7,539 nucleotides of DNA from Acidobacteriaceae bacterium (GCA_003165855.1 PMXH01000373.1:14124-21662), one strand, 5' to 3'; positions 1 through 6,629 are shown, counted from the first letter of the stretch. A program made the numbers and translations. The notes: a model not told the origin generated them from the sequence alone.

Positions 1-22
1 AACCAGCTGAGCTAACCGCCCC
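1..22 (-). tRNA. Partial tRNA gene (5' part only), anticodon outside window
   Basis: Read on the minus strand from position 22 down to 1, the sequence has the layout of a tRNA 5' end. There is a 7-nt acceptor strand GGGGCGG, then T8 and A9, the D-stem strand GCTC, and a D-loop starting AGCTGGTT with the conserved A14, G18 and G19. The anticodon arm, T arm and 3' end lie beyond the left edge, so the amino acid cannot be named. The gene is divergent from the deacetylase gene at 213. A chance match is unlikely, because acceptor strand, spacer and D-arm are all correctly spaced. Confidence 0.85.
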
Positions 23-97
23 TGGTAGCTTTGCGAGATCAGATTCCATCGACTGCGGTAAGGGAAAGCGCCGTGCCGCTGGAAACTCGCCTGAGGG

Positions 98-115
98 GAA
101 CCGCGCGAACCGCGC
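98..115. repeat. Tandem 9-bp duplication with small hairpin
   Basis: GAACCGCGC occurs twice head to tail (98-106 and 107-115). Within it, GCGCG (103-107) and CGCGC (111-115) can form a 5-bp stem with a 3-nt loop. It lies in the gene-free stretch between the tRNA and the deacetylase gene. No T-run follows on either strand, so it is not a recognisable intrinsic terminator. The role is unknown. The rest of 23-212 shows no gene and no convincing promoter. Confidence 0.5.
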
Positions 116-212
116 TTCAGTGAGTATATGCGACTCGCGAAAACTCGGTCAAACATGCCCGGGCCCCTGCAGAAGCGCCAGCGTGAGCCGCTCTCCCTGC
201 TAGACTGACGCG

Positions 213-1112
213 GTGCGCCGTTTGATCGTCAATGCCGACGACTTTGGCTTCACCGCGGGCGTCAATCGCGCCATCGTCGAGGCTCACACCCACGGAATCG
301 TGACTTCCTCCACGTTGATGGCGAACGGGCGCGCGTTCGAAGATGCCGTGCGGTTGGCAAGAACTGTTCCTCGGCTCAGCGTGGGCTGCCATGTGGTATT
401 GATCGACGGCGCGCCGGTGCTGGATGCGGAACTGCTGCCTTCGATCACTTCGGCATCGTCGTCTTCCGGCGGGGCTCGCTTCCGCGACGGATTAAAATCT
501 TTCGCTGCCCGTGCGCTCGCCGGTCGCCTCGACGAAGGCCAGATTGAAGCGGAGACCATCGCGCAGATTCGCAAGCTGCAATCGGCTGGCATCGTCGTCT
601 CCCACCTGGACACCCATAAACACACGCACTTGTTTCCGGCAGTACTGCGGCCTCTGCTGCGCGCCGCACGGGCGTGCGGCGTAACGGCTGTGCGTAATCC
701 GTTCGGCCCGCGCAAACCTCTGAAGTCTGGTGAACTACTGGCACGGCCCAGTCTCTGGACGCGCTATGCCGAGGTACGAATTCTGCGCGCTCTTGCCGGA
801 AGGTTCCGCGACACCGCGGGACGAGAGGACCTGCTGACTCCCGATGGCACGCTTGGCATCGTCGTAACCGGCGCGCTTGACGAACAACTCTTCCGCAGCA
901 TGGCCGCAATCATTCCCGCGGGCACCTGGGAATTCGTCTGCCACCCAGGCTACAATGACGCGGACTTGCGGCAGGCTGCGACCCGCCTGCGCGAGTCGCG
1001 GGAGACCGAGTTGCGCGTTTTGACCATGCCCGAAGCTCGAGAACTGCTGTCGGATCAAGACATCGCCTTGGTCTCGTACCGCGATCTGATTCCGGCCAAA
1101 ACCGGTCAATAA
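213..1112 (+). CDS. ChbG/HpnK (YdjC-like) family carbohydrate deacetylase
   Basis: Predicted metal-dependent deacetylase of the ChbG/HpnK (YdjC) family, 299 aa, a usual length for the group. Family members remove acetyl groups from N-acetylated sugars such as chitooligosaccharides; HpnK members are linked to hopanoid loci. The N-terminus begins MRRLIVNADDFG, with the metal-site aspartates D9/D10. H60 follows in VGCH, then a histidine-rich HLDTHKHTH stretch (131-139), and FVCHPGY near the C-terminus (242-247). These fit the family's metal and catalytic positions. The GTG start at 213 is chosen because the family typically starts right at this motif and an in-frame stop lies at 201-203. There is no Shine-Dalgarno before it, so translation may be leaderless. 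No signal peptide is seen, suggesting a cytoplasmic enzyme. The stop overlaps an ATG by one base (1112), but the next gene probably starts later. No hopanoid genes are visible, so the substrate is unknown. Confidence 0.9.
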   Translation: MRRLIVNADDFGFTAGVNRAIVEAHTHGIVTSSTLMANGRAFEDAVRLARTVPRLSVGCHVVLIDGAPVLDAELLPSITSASSSSGGARFRDGLKSFAARALAGRLDEGQIEAETIAQIRKLQSAGIVVSHLDTHKHTHLFPAVLRPLLRAARACGVTAVRNPFGPRKPLKSGELLARPSLWTRYAEVRILRALAGRFRDTAGREDLLTPDGTLGIVVTGALDEQLFRSMAAIIPAGTWEFVCHPGYNDADLRQAATRLRESRETELRVLTMPEARELLSDQDIALVSYRDLIPAKTGQ

Positions 1113-1189
1113 TGTTTCCAGTTGCACTCAAAACGGACACCGTCGGCTCGGATGACTATCGTAACCTTCGGCAATCCATCCCCGCAGGT

Positions 1190-1195
1190 TATGAT
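1190..1195 (+). promoter_or_regulatory. Possible -10 element for the PilZ gene
   Basis: TATGAT matches the sigma-70 -10 consensus at five of six positions. It sits about 46 bases before the preferred PilZ start, inside the 128-base stretch between the deacetylase stop and that start. No good -35 is present at 16-18 bp upstream, so this is a weak candidate. Confidence 0.22.
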
Positions 1196-1226
1196 TGCAT
1201 TAGATTTGGCTCAGAAGATTCAGGCT

Positions 1227-1232
1227 GGGAGG
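1227..1232 (+). promoter_or_regulatory. Shine-Dalgarno deciding the PilZ start
   Basis: GGGAGG lies 8 bases before the ATG at 1241, near-ideal spacing. It favours 1241 over the in-frame ATG at 1112, which overlaps the previous stop codon and has no comparable site. Confidence 0.6.
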
Positions 1233-1240
1233 CCTTTATC

Positions 1241-1921
1241 ATGTCTGCCTCTGGGGCAGCCCCGCGCGCAACTTTGGACCTGCGCATACGTGTGTGGGGC
1301 ATGGGTTCGAACAATCTGCCCTTTCATCAGAACGCCACTGCCCAGAATGCCAGCCTCACGGGAGCCTGCCTTTCCGGCCTGGAGCAGGAGTTGAAGGTAG
1401 GCGACGTCATCGGCGTTCAATACGAAACGAAGAAAGCCCGCTGCAAAGTAATCTGGGTGATGGAAGCCACTGGACTCAAGAAAGTTCAGGTGGGAGTTCA
1501 ATTGGTGGTCGATCAGGAGTGCCCGTGGATTTCCCAACTCCCCGCGGAAATGCGGTACAGCGGGCCGGCTCCCGCTCCCGATAATCGCAGACGATTCCAA
1601 CGCCATAAGATCTCGTTCCCTCTCGAATTCCGCGACGAGCGCGTGAACACTCCCATGCGGGTCAACGCCACCGATATCAGCGGCAACGGCTGTTATGTTG
1701 AGACCAATATGCCGTTGGCTATCACCACCGTGCTCAAGGTGGATTTCTGGATTGACCAGGAGCACGTCACCGCCTCCGCTACGGTTCGCACCCGCGATCC
1801 CGGAGTCGGCATGGGCGTAGAATTCACCGGTCTGCCGGAAGACTCCAAGAAACGCTTCCAGGCTCATTTGGATAAGCTTGACCCCGGGATTTCCAAGCCA
1901 GGGCAGAAAACCTCCGAGTAA
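1241..1921 (+). CDS. PilZ-domain protein, probable c-di-GMP receptor
   Basis: Protein of 226 aa with a C-terminal PilZ domain (about 115-210). It carries both c-di-GMP binding motifs: R117-R-F-Q-R121 (RxxxR) and D145-I-S-G-N-G150 (DxSxxG). The N-terminal half (about 10-90) also looks PilZ-like, with N36-A-S-L-T-G41 matching [D/N]xSxxG followed by a beta-rich stretch. It has no matching RxxxR, so it is probably a degenerate PilZ domain that does not bind ligand alone. PilZ proteins change shape on c-di-GMP binding and act on partners in motility, exopolysaccharide or signalling. No partner is visible here. No signal peptide or membrane segment is seen, so it is likely cytoplasmic. The start at 1241 is chosen for its GGGAGG site. 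Starting at 1112 would add 43 residues that match nothing recognisable. The C-terminal tail after about residue 210 is polar and probably flexible. Confidence 0.87.
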   Translation: MSASGAAPRATLDLRIRVWGMGSNNLPFHQNATAQNASLTGACLSGLEQELKVGDVIGVQYETKKARCKVIWVMEATGLKKVQVGVQLVVDQECPWISQLPAEMRYSGPAPAPDNRRRFQRHKISFPLEFRDERVNTPMRVNATDISGNGCYVETNMPLAITTVLKVDFWIDQEHVTASATVRTRDPGVGMGVEFTGLPEDSKKRFQAHLDKLDPGISKPGQKTSE

Positions 1922-1961
1922 TTCTCCTTACTCGATCGCTTGCCCGTGCGCCAAAACCAGT

Positions 1962-1990
1962 TTGCTCGTAGAATCTGCATCTTCTATCGT
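1962..1990 (+). promoter_or_regulatory. Weak candidate promoter for bshA
   Basis: TTGCTC (1962-1967) and TATCGT (1985-1990) are separated by 17 bp and give moderate matches to sigma-70 boxes. An alternative -10, TAGAAT (1969-1974), has no -35 at a normal distance. The gap between the PilZ stop and bshA (116 bases) is long enough for a separate promoter. No terminator hairpin with a T-run is seen after the PilZ gene. Confidence 0.2.
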
Positions 1991-2037
1991 TTGCGACCAT
2001 CGAATTACAGGACCCGGAGAAGGCTGGGCCTCGCGGA

Positions 2038-3180
2038 ATGAAGATTGGGATCACCTGTTATCCCACGTACGGCGGCAGCGGCGTGGTGGCAACGGAACTC
2101 GGTTTGGAACTGGCCCAGCGCGGCCACGAGATTCATTTCATCTCCTATGCCCAGCCCATCCGGCTCCGCGGGCAGGAACCGAACATTCACTATCACGAAG
2201 TCGAAGTTTCGCGGTATCCGCTCTTCGACTATCCACCCTACGATCTCGCGCTGGCCACGCGCATGGCCGAGGTAGCGCAGTTGTACGATCTCGATCTGCT
2301 GCACGTTCACTACGCGATTCCGCATTCCGTAAGCGCGCTGCTGGCGCGGCAAATGCTCGCGGATGGTCCGCGGGGACGCCGCCTGCCCTTCGTTACAACC
2401 CTGCACGGCACAGACATCACGCTGGTAGGACTGGACCGCTCCTATCTGCCCATCACGCGCTACTCGATTAACCAGAGCGACGGCGTCACTGCGATTTCGA
2501 ACTACCTGCGCGACCGCACCCTGCGGGTTTTCGATGTGAAAAAAGAAATCGAAGTTATCTACAACTCCGTCAATTGTGACGTGTATTGCAGACCCAAGAA
2601 CTCTGCGGAGCTTCGCACCGAGTATGCGCCCAAGGGTGAGCGGCTGCTGGTCCACCTCTCCAACTTTCGCCCGGTGAAGCGAGTCTCGGACGTGATCGAG
2701 ATCTTTGACCGCGTGCGCAAGCAGGTCCCGTCGAAACTACTGTTGATTGGTGACGGTCCGGACCGTTCCGTGGCCGAATGGTTGGCAGTACAAAAAGGAC
2801 TCCATGAAGATGTCCTCTTCCTGGGCAAGCAGGATCAGGTACAGGACAAGCTGGGAATCGCGGACATCCTGCTGATGCCGAGCGAACTGGAATCGTTCGG
2901 CCTGGCGGCGCTGGAGGGAATGGCCTGTGAAGTCGTTCCCATTGCAACCCGCACCGGCGGCGTGCCGGAAGTGATTGAACACGGCGTCAGCGGCTATCTG
3001 GCCGACGTCGGCGATGTGGATACGATGGCCCGTTACGCCATCGAACTCTTGAATGATGAAAGCCGGCTGCGGGCGATGGGGAAGGCGGCTCGTGCCGTCG
3101 CACAGGCCCGTTTCTGCGCCAGCAGGATCGTTCCCCAGTACGAAGATTTCTACCGGCGCGTGGTCGAGCGCTCTTCGTAA
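2038..3180 (+). CDS. bshA: N-acetyl-alpha-D-glucosaminyl L-malate synthase BshA
   Basis: GT4-family retaining glycosyltransferase, 380 aa, the usual BshA length. BshA joins GlcNAc from UDP-GlcNAc to L-malate, the first committed step of bacillithiol synthesis, in the cytoplasm. The N-terminus MKIGITCYPTYGGSG, with the Gly-rich loop at 12-15, closely resembles Bacillus BshA, as do YPPYDLALA (65-73), the HxHYAIPH segment (89-96) and LHGTDIT (122-128). In the C-terminal nucleotide-sugar domain, SNFRPVKRV (208-216) holds the basic residues R211 and K214, GDGP (238-241) follows, and E285/E293 form the EX7E motif. A purine-rich GGAGAAGG (2016-2023) lies 14 bases upstream, slightly far for a ribosome site. 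No bshB or bshC is in the window; these genes are often scattered in genomes. The 3' end overlaps the convergent kinase gene by 31 bp. A generic GT4 enzyme is the alternative, but the N-terminal match makes BshA much more likely. Confidence 0.93.
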   Translation: MKIGITCYPTYGGSGVVATELGLELAQRGHEIHFISYAQPIRLRGQEPNIHYHEVEVSRYPLFDYPPYDLALATRMAEVAQLYDLDLLHVHYAIPHSVSALLARQMLADGPRGRRLPFVTTLHGTDITLVGLDRSYLPITRYSINQSDGVTAISNYLRDRTLRVFDVKKEIEVIYNSVNCDVYCRPKNSAELRTEYAPKGERLLVHLSNFRPVKRVSDVIEIFDRVRKQVPSKLLLIGDGPDRSVAEWLAVQKGLHEDVLFLGKQDQVQDKLGIADILLMPSELESFGLAALEGMACEVVPIATRTGGVPEVIEHGVSGYLADVGDVDTMARYAIELLNDESRLRAMGKAARAVAQARFCASRIVPQYEDFYRRVVERSS

Positions 3181-4502
3181 AAGCCTTCCGGCACCGCTCC
3201 CGCAGCCTGCAAGAGCGGCAATCGGATGCGCACCAGCGTTCCCTTCCCTTCGTGGCTGTCGATCGTCATGCGCGCTGTATCTCCGTATAACACTTGAAGT
3301 CGCTCGGAAATGTTGGCCATGCCGATTCCAGAGCCTCGCGCACTTCCGAATCCCGCCTGCTGGGTAGCAGCCATTCCAACCCCATCGTCTTCCACCTCAA
3401 TCACCAGCCCTGAGTCGACCAAGCGGCTGCGCAGATGGATGCTTCCTCCCTCCACCTTCGAAGAGAGCCCATGTTTAATCGAATTCTCGACCAGCGGCTG
3501 CAAGAGCATGCTGGGAACCATCACGTCCAGCGAGTCCGGAGCGAGTTCCTTCACGACTTGAAGTTTATCGTTTCCGAACCGGACCACTTCGATGTCGAGA
3601 TAGTTGTCGATAAATTCCACTTCCTCCCGCAGTGGCACAAAAGAGTCTGCGCTGTTAAGCAAACGCCGCAGGATAGTGGCCAGCTTGGAAATCACCTCGC
3701 GCGCTTTCTCCGGATCGAAGCGCACCAGGGAAGAAATCGAGTTCAGGGTGTTGAATAGGAAGTGAGGATTGATCTGGTTCTGCAGCGCCTCCATGCGTGC
3801 GTGCAGCAGCAATCGCTCCTGCTCCTCCAGTTTGATCTGGATGCGTACACCGTTGAAGATCTTGATCTCGATTCCGATGGCTGTCACCGAGGTCGCGTAG
3901 ATTGCGCCCCACACCCACCAGTTGCCGGGACTCTCCATGCTGAAGATGGAGTGCGGAAAGTAGCGCACCAGTTCCGTCTGCACAAACCGCAGGCCCACAA
4001 CCGTAGTGAAAAACATGATTTGCCAATCGAACAAGCGCGGGGTGGGCAGATTGCGCCGGATCAAGCGAAAGATGCTTTGATCGATAAAGGGGGAGAATGA
4101 CCAGATGTCGTCCTTATCGAGCGCCATGGTGCGGAGTTGGCCGGCGATGAAACCGGAAAGCACCCCGAAGGGCAGCGCCGCCCACTCGCCGTGGAGCAAA
4201 GCCGGTATACCCATCAACGCGCCGCCGAGAGATCCCGCCCAGCGTCCGCCGATTACGCCAAGGAGCAGCGCGGTCTCAAAACTCAGGTCGCCCGCCAGGA
4301 AGCTCGGGACGAGGAGCCGAATCCAGACGCCCGCCATGATGGGAAGCGCCATGCACAACACGAGATACACTTTTTGCCGAAACGTGCGCTCCTCGCGAAA
4401 CAGCAGCGACTTGAATTCCTTGGACCGCACCAAACTGCTGGAGACGGCGGCGGCAACGCCCAGCTTAAGCACGAGATGGATAAGAATGAGTCGCGGTTCC
4501 AT
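3150..4502 (-). CDS. LytS/YehU-type sensor histidine kinase
   Basis: Membrane sensor histidine kinase of the LytS/YehU class (5TM receptor plus His_kinase domain), 450 aa. Several hydrophobic segments fill about residues 5-210, including 5-22, 46-70, 76-103 and 108-123, with two more near 160-210, consistent with a 5TMR-LYT-like sensor. A short linker (about 220-240) leads to the phospho-acceptor region QINPHFLFNTLN with H247. The ATPase domain shows the N box LVENSIKHG (337-345, N340), the G1 box DDGVGM (372-377) and the G2 box GSGIGM (390-395). The start at 4502 is chosen because the protein then opens directly into the first membrane helix. The frame continues upstream to a TTG at 4625, but those 41 residues look non-coding. 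No clear ribosome site precedes 4502. No LytTR response regulator lies beside it, so within this window it is an orphan kinase. The signal sensed is unknown. Confidence 0.9.
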   Translation of the reverse strand: MEPRLILIHLVLKLGVAAAVSSSLVRSKEFKSLLFREERTFRQKVYLVLCMALPIMAGVWIRLLVPSFLAGDLSFETALLLGVIGGRWAGSLGGALMGIPALLHGEWAALPFGVLSGFIAGQLRTMALDKDDIWSFSPFIDQSIFRLIRRNLPTPRLFDWQIMFFTTVVGLRFVQTELVRYFPHSIFSMESPGNWWVWGAIYATSVTAIGIEIKIFNGVRIQIKLEEQERLLLHARMEALQNQINPHFLFNTLNSISSLVRFDPEKAREVISKLATILRRLLNSADSFVPLREEVEFIDNYLDIEVVRFGNDKLQVVKELAPDSLDVMVPSMLLQPLVENSIKHGLSSKVEGGSIHLRSRLVDSGLVIEVEDDGVGMAATQQAGFGSARGSGIGMANISERLQVLYGDTARMTIDSHEGKGTLVRIRLPLLQAAGAVPEGFYEERSTTRR

Positions 4503-4553
4503 GGAGGTCGAGCAAATACAATTGCCCGCGAGAAAACTGTAGCATGAAGCAAG

Positions 4554-4637
4554 ATCGGGTGATCTAGCGATCGCGTCATCGGATGAGCGGGAATACAAGC
4601 TCCGATCACCTGATGACCCGATCAAAGATCATCCGAT
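4554..4637. repeat. Four copies of an 11-bp repeat in two orientations
   Basis: An 11-bp sequence occurs twice on the plus strand, ATCGGGTGATC (4554-4564) and ATCGGATGAGC (4578-4588). It occurs twice on the minus strand, ATCGGGTCATC (from 4622 to 4612) and ATCGGATGATC (from 4637 to 4627). Outer copies can pair at 10 of 11 positions. Inner copies pair less well, giving nested stems. The alternative partners (4554 with 4612; 4578 with 4627) also pair at 10 of 11, so two folds compete. CCGAT recurs at 4602, 4618 and 4633, a spacing of 15-16 bp. The last copy overlaps the gpmI stop codon. The unit occupies most of the 126-base gap between gpmI and the kinase gene. It has no T-run, so it is not a standard terminator. 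It could be a small dispersed palindromic repeat or an RNA structure between the two cistrons. Confidence 0.6.
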
Positions 4638-6242
4638 TTTGCGAGCCACGCGCAGGTCGTGCCCGGTCATCTCTTTCGGTTCATCGACGCCAAGGATCCC
4701 CAGCATAGTCGGCGAAATATCCCGGAGCGATCCGTTGGGCGTCAACGTGTACTGCTTGGCATCTTCGGCGACTACGATGAACGGCACGGGATTGGTGGTA
4801 TGCGCGGTGTGCGGTCCACCACTTGCGGGATCGATCATCATTTCGGCATTGCCGTGATCGGCCGTGATCAGCATGGCGCCACCCTTGGCGCGAATGGCGG
4901 TTTCGATGCGGCCCAGGCAGGCATCCACGGTTTCGACCGCTTTGATCGTGGGCTCGATCTTGCCCGAGTGACCGACCATATCGGCGTTGGCGAAGTTGAC
5001 GATGATTACGTCGAAGGTTCCTTCTTCCGTGGCCTTGATAACGGCATCGGCAATACCGGCAGCGCTCATCTCCGGTTTCAGATCATAAGTCGCGACCTTT
5101 TGCGACGGGATCACTACGCGCTCTTCGCCGGGGAACGGCTGCTCGACACCTCCGTTGAAGAAATAAGTTACGTGCGCGTATTTTTCGGTTTCGGCCACGC
5201 GCAGGTTGCGCATGTTGAGACCGCCCATCACGTTGGCCAGGATGTTCGCCATCGATTCCGGAGGAATCACCACCGGGAGGTCGAAGTTTTTGTCGTATCG
5301 TGTCATGCAGACATAATGCAGATTCTTCGGAACCCGATCGCGAGTGATCGTTGCATCGAGATCGGCCGCGCCGGGAAGATCGCTGCCGCCTTTCGCATTC
5401 AGTCCGCTGTTACGCGCCAGCGCGCGCGTGATCTGGCGGACGCGGTCGGCGCGGAAATTAAAGCAGATGCAGGCGTCGTCGTCGCGAATGGTCGCCAGGG
5501 GCTGGCCAGCCTTGTCGGTGCAGACAAACGGCACCACGAACTCGTCGGTGACGCCTTTGTTGTAAGCGTCCTTCATGCCCTGCACCGGGTCGGCGTTCTT
5601 GCCGCCTTCCGCGTCGCCGAAGACCATTGCGTTGTAGGCCTTGAGAATGCGCTCCCAGCGGCGGTCGCGATCCATCGCGTAGTAGCGTCCGTTCACGGTG
5701 GCAATCTTGCCGGAGTTGTACTCTCGCATTTTCTGCTGCAACTGTTCGAGATAGCCGGCGCCGTTGGTGGGCAGCGTATCGCGGCCGTCCATAAAGGCAT
5801 GAACGAAGACGCGATCCACGCCGTTTTGCTTTGCCATTTTCAGCAAGGCGTAAAGATGCGCTTGCTGCGAGTGCACGCCGCCGTCGGAGAGCAGCCCGAA
5901 AAGATGTAGCCTGCGCTCGCCCACGCGGGCATGCTTCATGGCCGCGAGCAGCACGGGATGCGAGAAGAACTCGCCGTTCTGGATCATCAGGTCGATGCGG
6001 GTGATGTCCATGTGAACGATGCGCCCAGCGCCGATGTTAAGATGGCCAACCTCGCTGTTGCCCATTTGTCCTTCGGGCAAGCCGACGAACGGCCCACTGG
6101 TGTGAATCAGCGTGTTGGGATACTCGCGCAGCAGGCGGTCATAAGTGGGCTTGCGCGCGAGCGCTATGGCGTTGGCTTTGGTCTCGGCGCGGTATCCCCA
6201 GCCGTCGAGAATGATAAGAACGAGTGGTTTCGGACGAGGCAT
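4629..6242 (-). CDS. gpmI: 2,3-bisphosphoglycerate-independent phosphoglycerate mutase
   Basis: Cofactor-independent phosphoglycerate mutase, which interconverts 3- and 2-phosphoglycerate in glycolysis and gluconeogenesis, in the cytoplasm. It has 537 aa, slightly longer than the usual 510-520. Alkaline-phosphatase-fold metal and catalytic sites are all visible: ILDGWG (11-16, D13), GNSEVGH with the phospho-acceptor S63, SDGGVHS (119-125, H124), DGRD (152-155), [10 protein letters not shown] (184-193), FNFRADR (261-267), [15 protein letters not shown] (351-365, K354), NADMVGH (419-425), TADHGNAE (460-467) and H478. The ATG at 6242 is preferred because the protein begins [16 protein letters not shown], as in the family. 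A TTG at 6272 would add ten residues without support. GGAG at 6260-6257 is 14 bases upstream, a long spacing. The kinase gene follows on the same strand after 126 bases, so co-transcription is possible but unproven. Confidence 0.97.
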   Translation of the reverse strand: MPRPKPLVLIILDGWGYRAETKANAIALARKPTYDRLLREYPNTLIHTSGPFVGLPEGQMGNSEVGHLNIGAGRIVHMDITRIDLMIQNGEFFSHPVLLAAMKHARVGERRLHLFGLLSDGGVHSQQAHLYALLKMAKQNGVDRVFVHAFMDGRDTLPTNGAGYLEQLQQKMREYNSGKIATVNGRYYAMDRDRRWERILKAYNAMVFGDAEGGKNADPVQGMKDAYNKGVTDEFVVPFVCTDKAGQPLATIRDDDACICFNFRADRVRQITRALARNSGLNAKGGSDLPGAADLDATITRDRVPKNLHYVCMTRYDKNFDLPVVIPPESMANILANVMGGLNMRNLRVAETEKYAHVTYFFNGGVEQPFPGEERVVIPSQKVATYDLKPEMSAAGIADAVIKATEEGTFDVIIVNFANADMVGHSGKIEPTIKAVETVDACLGRIETAIRAKGGAMLITADHGNAEMMIDPASGGPHTAHTTNPVPFIVVAEDAKQYTLTPNGSLRDISPTMLGILGVDEPKEMTGHDLRVARKIG

Positions 6243-6250
6243 AAATATTA

Positions 6251-6260
6251 GGAGTGCTCC
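6251..6260 (-). promoter_or_regulatory. Small palindrome containing a possible gpmI ribosome site
   Basis: GGAGCACTCC on the minus strand is an inverted repeat (GGAG / CTCC, 2-nt loop). Its GGAG could serve as a distant Shine-Dalgarno for the ATG at 6242, and the hairpin would hide it. The spacing of 14 bases is longer than ideal and a 4-bp stem is weak, so this is only suggestive. Confidence 0.2.
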
Positions 6261-6278
6261 AAGCGATATCAATTATGC

Positions 6279-6289
6279 GATCACCAGAT
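6279..6289 (-). repeat. Fifth near-copy of the 11-bp repeat, upstream of gpmI
   Basis: ATCTGGTGATC on the minus strand differs by one base from the copy at 4554-4564. It lies 37 bases before the gpmI start, so copies sit on both sides of gpmI. A much weaker match (8 of 11) is at 6317-6327 on the plus strand. The rest of 6243-6455 shows no gene. A TACAAT hexamer on the minus strand (6336-6331) could be a gpmI -10 but lacks a good -35. Confidence 0.4.
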
Positions 6290-6431
6290 CACATCAACAG
6301 GATAACGAAATCGCACGGCAGATGATCTCGATTGTAAACGGTCTCGGCGGGTCATTCACGAAAAAACGCCATCTCACTCATCCCCCAGGTTCTGAGTGCA
6401 AGCCCCGTCGAGGAGAACCACGCCAAGCGTT

Positions 6432-6437
6432 TATACT
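6432..6437 (+). promoter_or_regulatory. Possible -10 element for the DinB-like gene
   Basis: TATACT matches the sigma-70 -10 consensus at five of six positions and lies 18 bases before the ATG. A start about 7 bases downstream would leave a leader of roughly 12 bases that still contains GGAGG. No -35 at the right distance is recognisable. Confidence 0.25.
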
Positions 6438-6445
6438 GGATCGGC

Positions 6446-6450
6446 GGAGG
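6446..6450 (+). promoter_or_regulatory. Shine-Dalgarno of the DinB-like gene
   Basis: GGAGG lies 5 bases before the ATG at 6456, a strong ribosome site. It fixes this start over the upstream in-frame start at 6396, and it shows that the interrupted gene was a real, translated gene. Confidence 0.65.
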
Positions 6451-6455
6451 GAATT

Positions 6456-6629
6456 ATGCCTATCAGCGAATTGCTGCTGCCTGAACTGGATGAAGAAATT
6501 AAGAAGACGCGCACGACCCTGGAGCGCGTGCCTGCCGACAAGAAGGAATTCGCGCCGCATGCCAAGTCGATGCCGCTGGGCAAGTTGGCGCCTCATGTGG
6601 CGCAGTTGGCTGTCTTCGGATCGCGGTAG
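6456..6629 (+). pseudogene. DinB-fold protein gene, N-terminal third, interrupted by a group II intron
   Basis: The frame starts at an ATG with a strong ribosome site and gives 57 aa opening MPISELLLPELDEEIKKTR. It resembles the first two helices of DinB/YfiT-type four-helix-bundle proteins (usually about 150-175 aa). These are metal-dependent enzymes, often thiol transferases or of unknown function, and are not DNA polymerase IV. H47 in APHVAQL fits the first histidine of the family's metal triad. Host sequence ends at 6619, after the AQLAVFG segment. The last residues S and R and the TAG stop (6627-6629) come from the inserted intron read backwards. The intron lies antisense to the gene, so it cannot splice out of this gene's mRNA, and the product should be an inactive stub. 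The remainder of the gene is expected on the far side of the intron, beyond 7539. Alternatively the far part is lost, or the stub is annotated as a small hypothetical protein. Confidence 0.75.

Noticed and set aside
1..60. Second tRNA or tRNA 3' end next to the partial tRNA
   Set aside because: TACCA precedes the tRNA on the minus strand, but there is no T-arm motif or pairing acceptor strand upstream of it.
1112..1240. PilZ gene starting at the ATG overlapping the deacetylase stop
   Set aside because: The 43 extra residues match nothing familiar, and a strong GGGAGG site precedes the ATG at 1241. The TAATG overlap looks fortuitous, though it cannot be excluded.
4503..4625. Kinase start at the upstream TTG (4625)
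   Set aside because: It would add 41 residues translated from the repeat cluster, ahead of the first membrane helix that normally opens the protein.
4554..4637. Rho-independent terminator after gpmI
   Set aside because: The repeats can form stems, but no T-run follows on the minus strand, the stems are imperfect, and the loops are large.
4554..4637. CRISPR-like array
   Set aside because: The units are only 11 bp, imperfect, in both orientations and unevenly spaced, and there are no cas genes in the window.
4659..5909. Long plus-strand open frame (416 codons) antisense to gpmI
   Set aside because: The opposite strand encodes a full-length mutase with every catalytic motif. The antisense translation is rich in His, Arg and Val and shows no recognisable domain, so it is a shadow of codon bias.
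6456..6629. DinB as DNA polymerase IV
   Set aside because: The name is shared, but the sequence fits the small helical DinB/YfiT fold and has no polymerase motifs.
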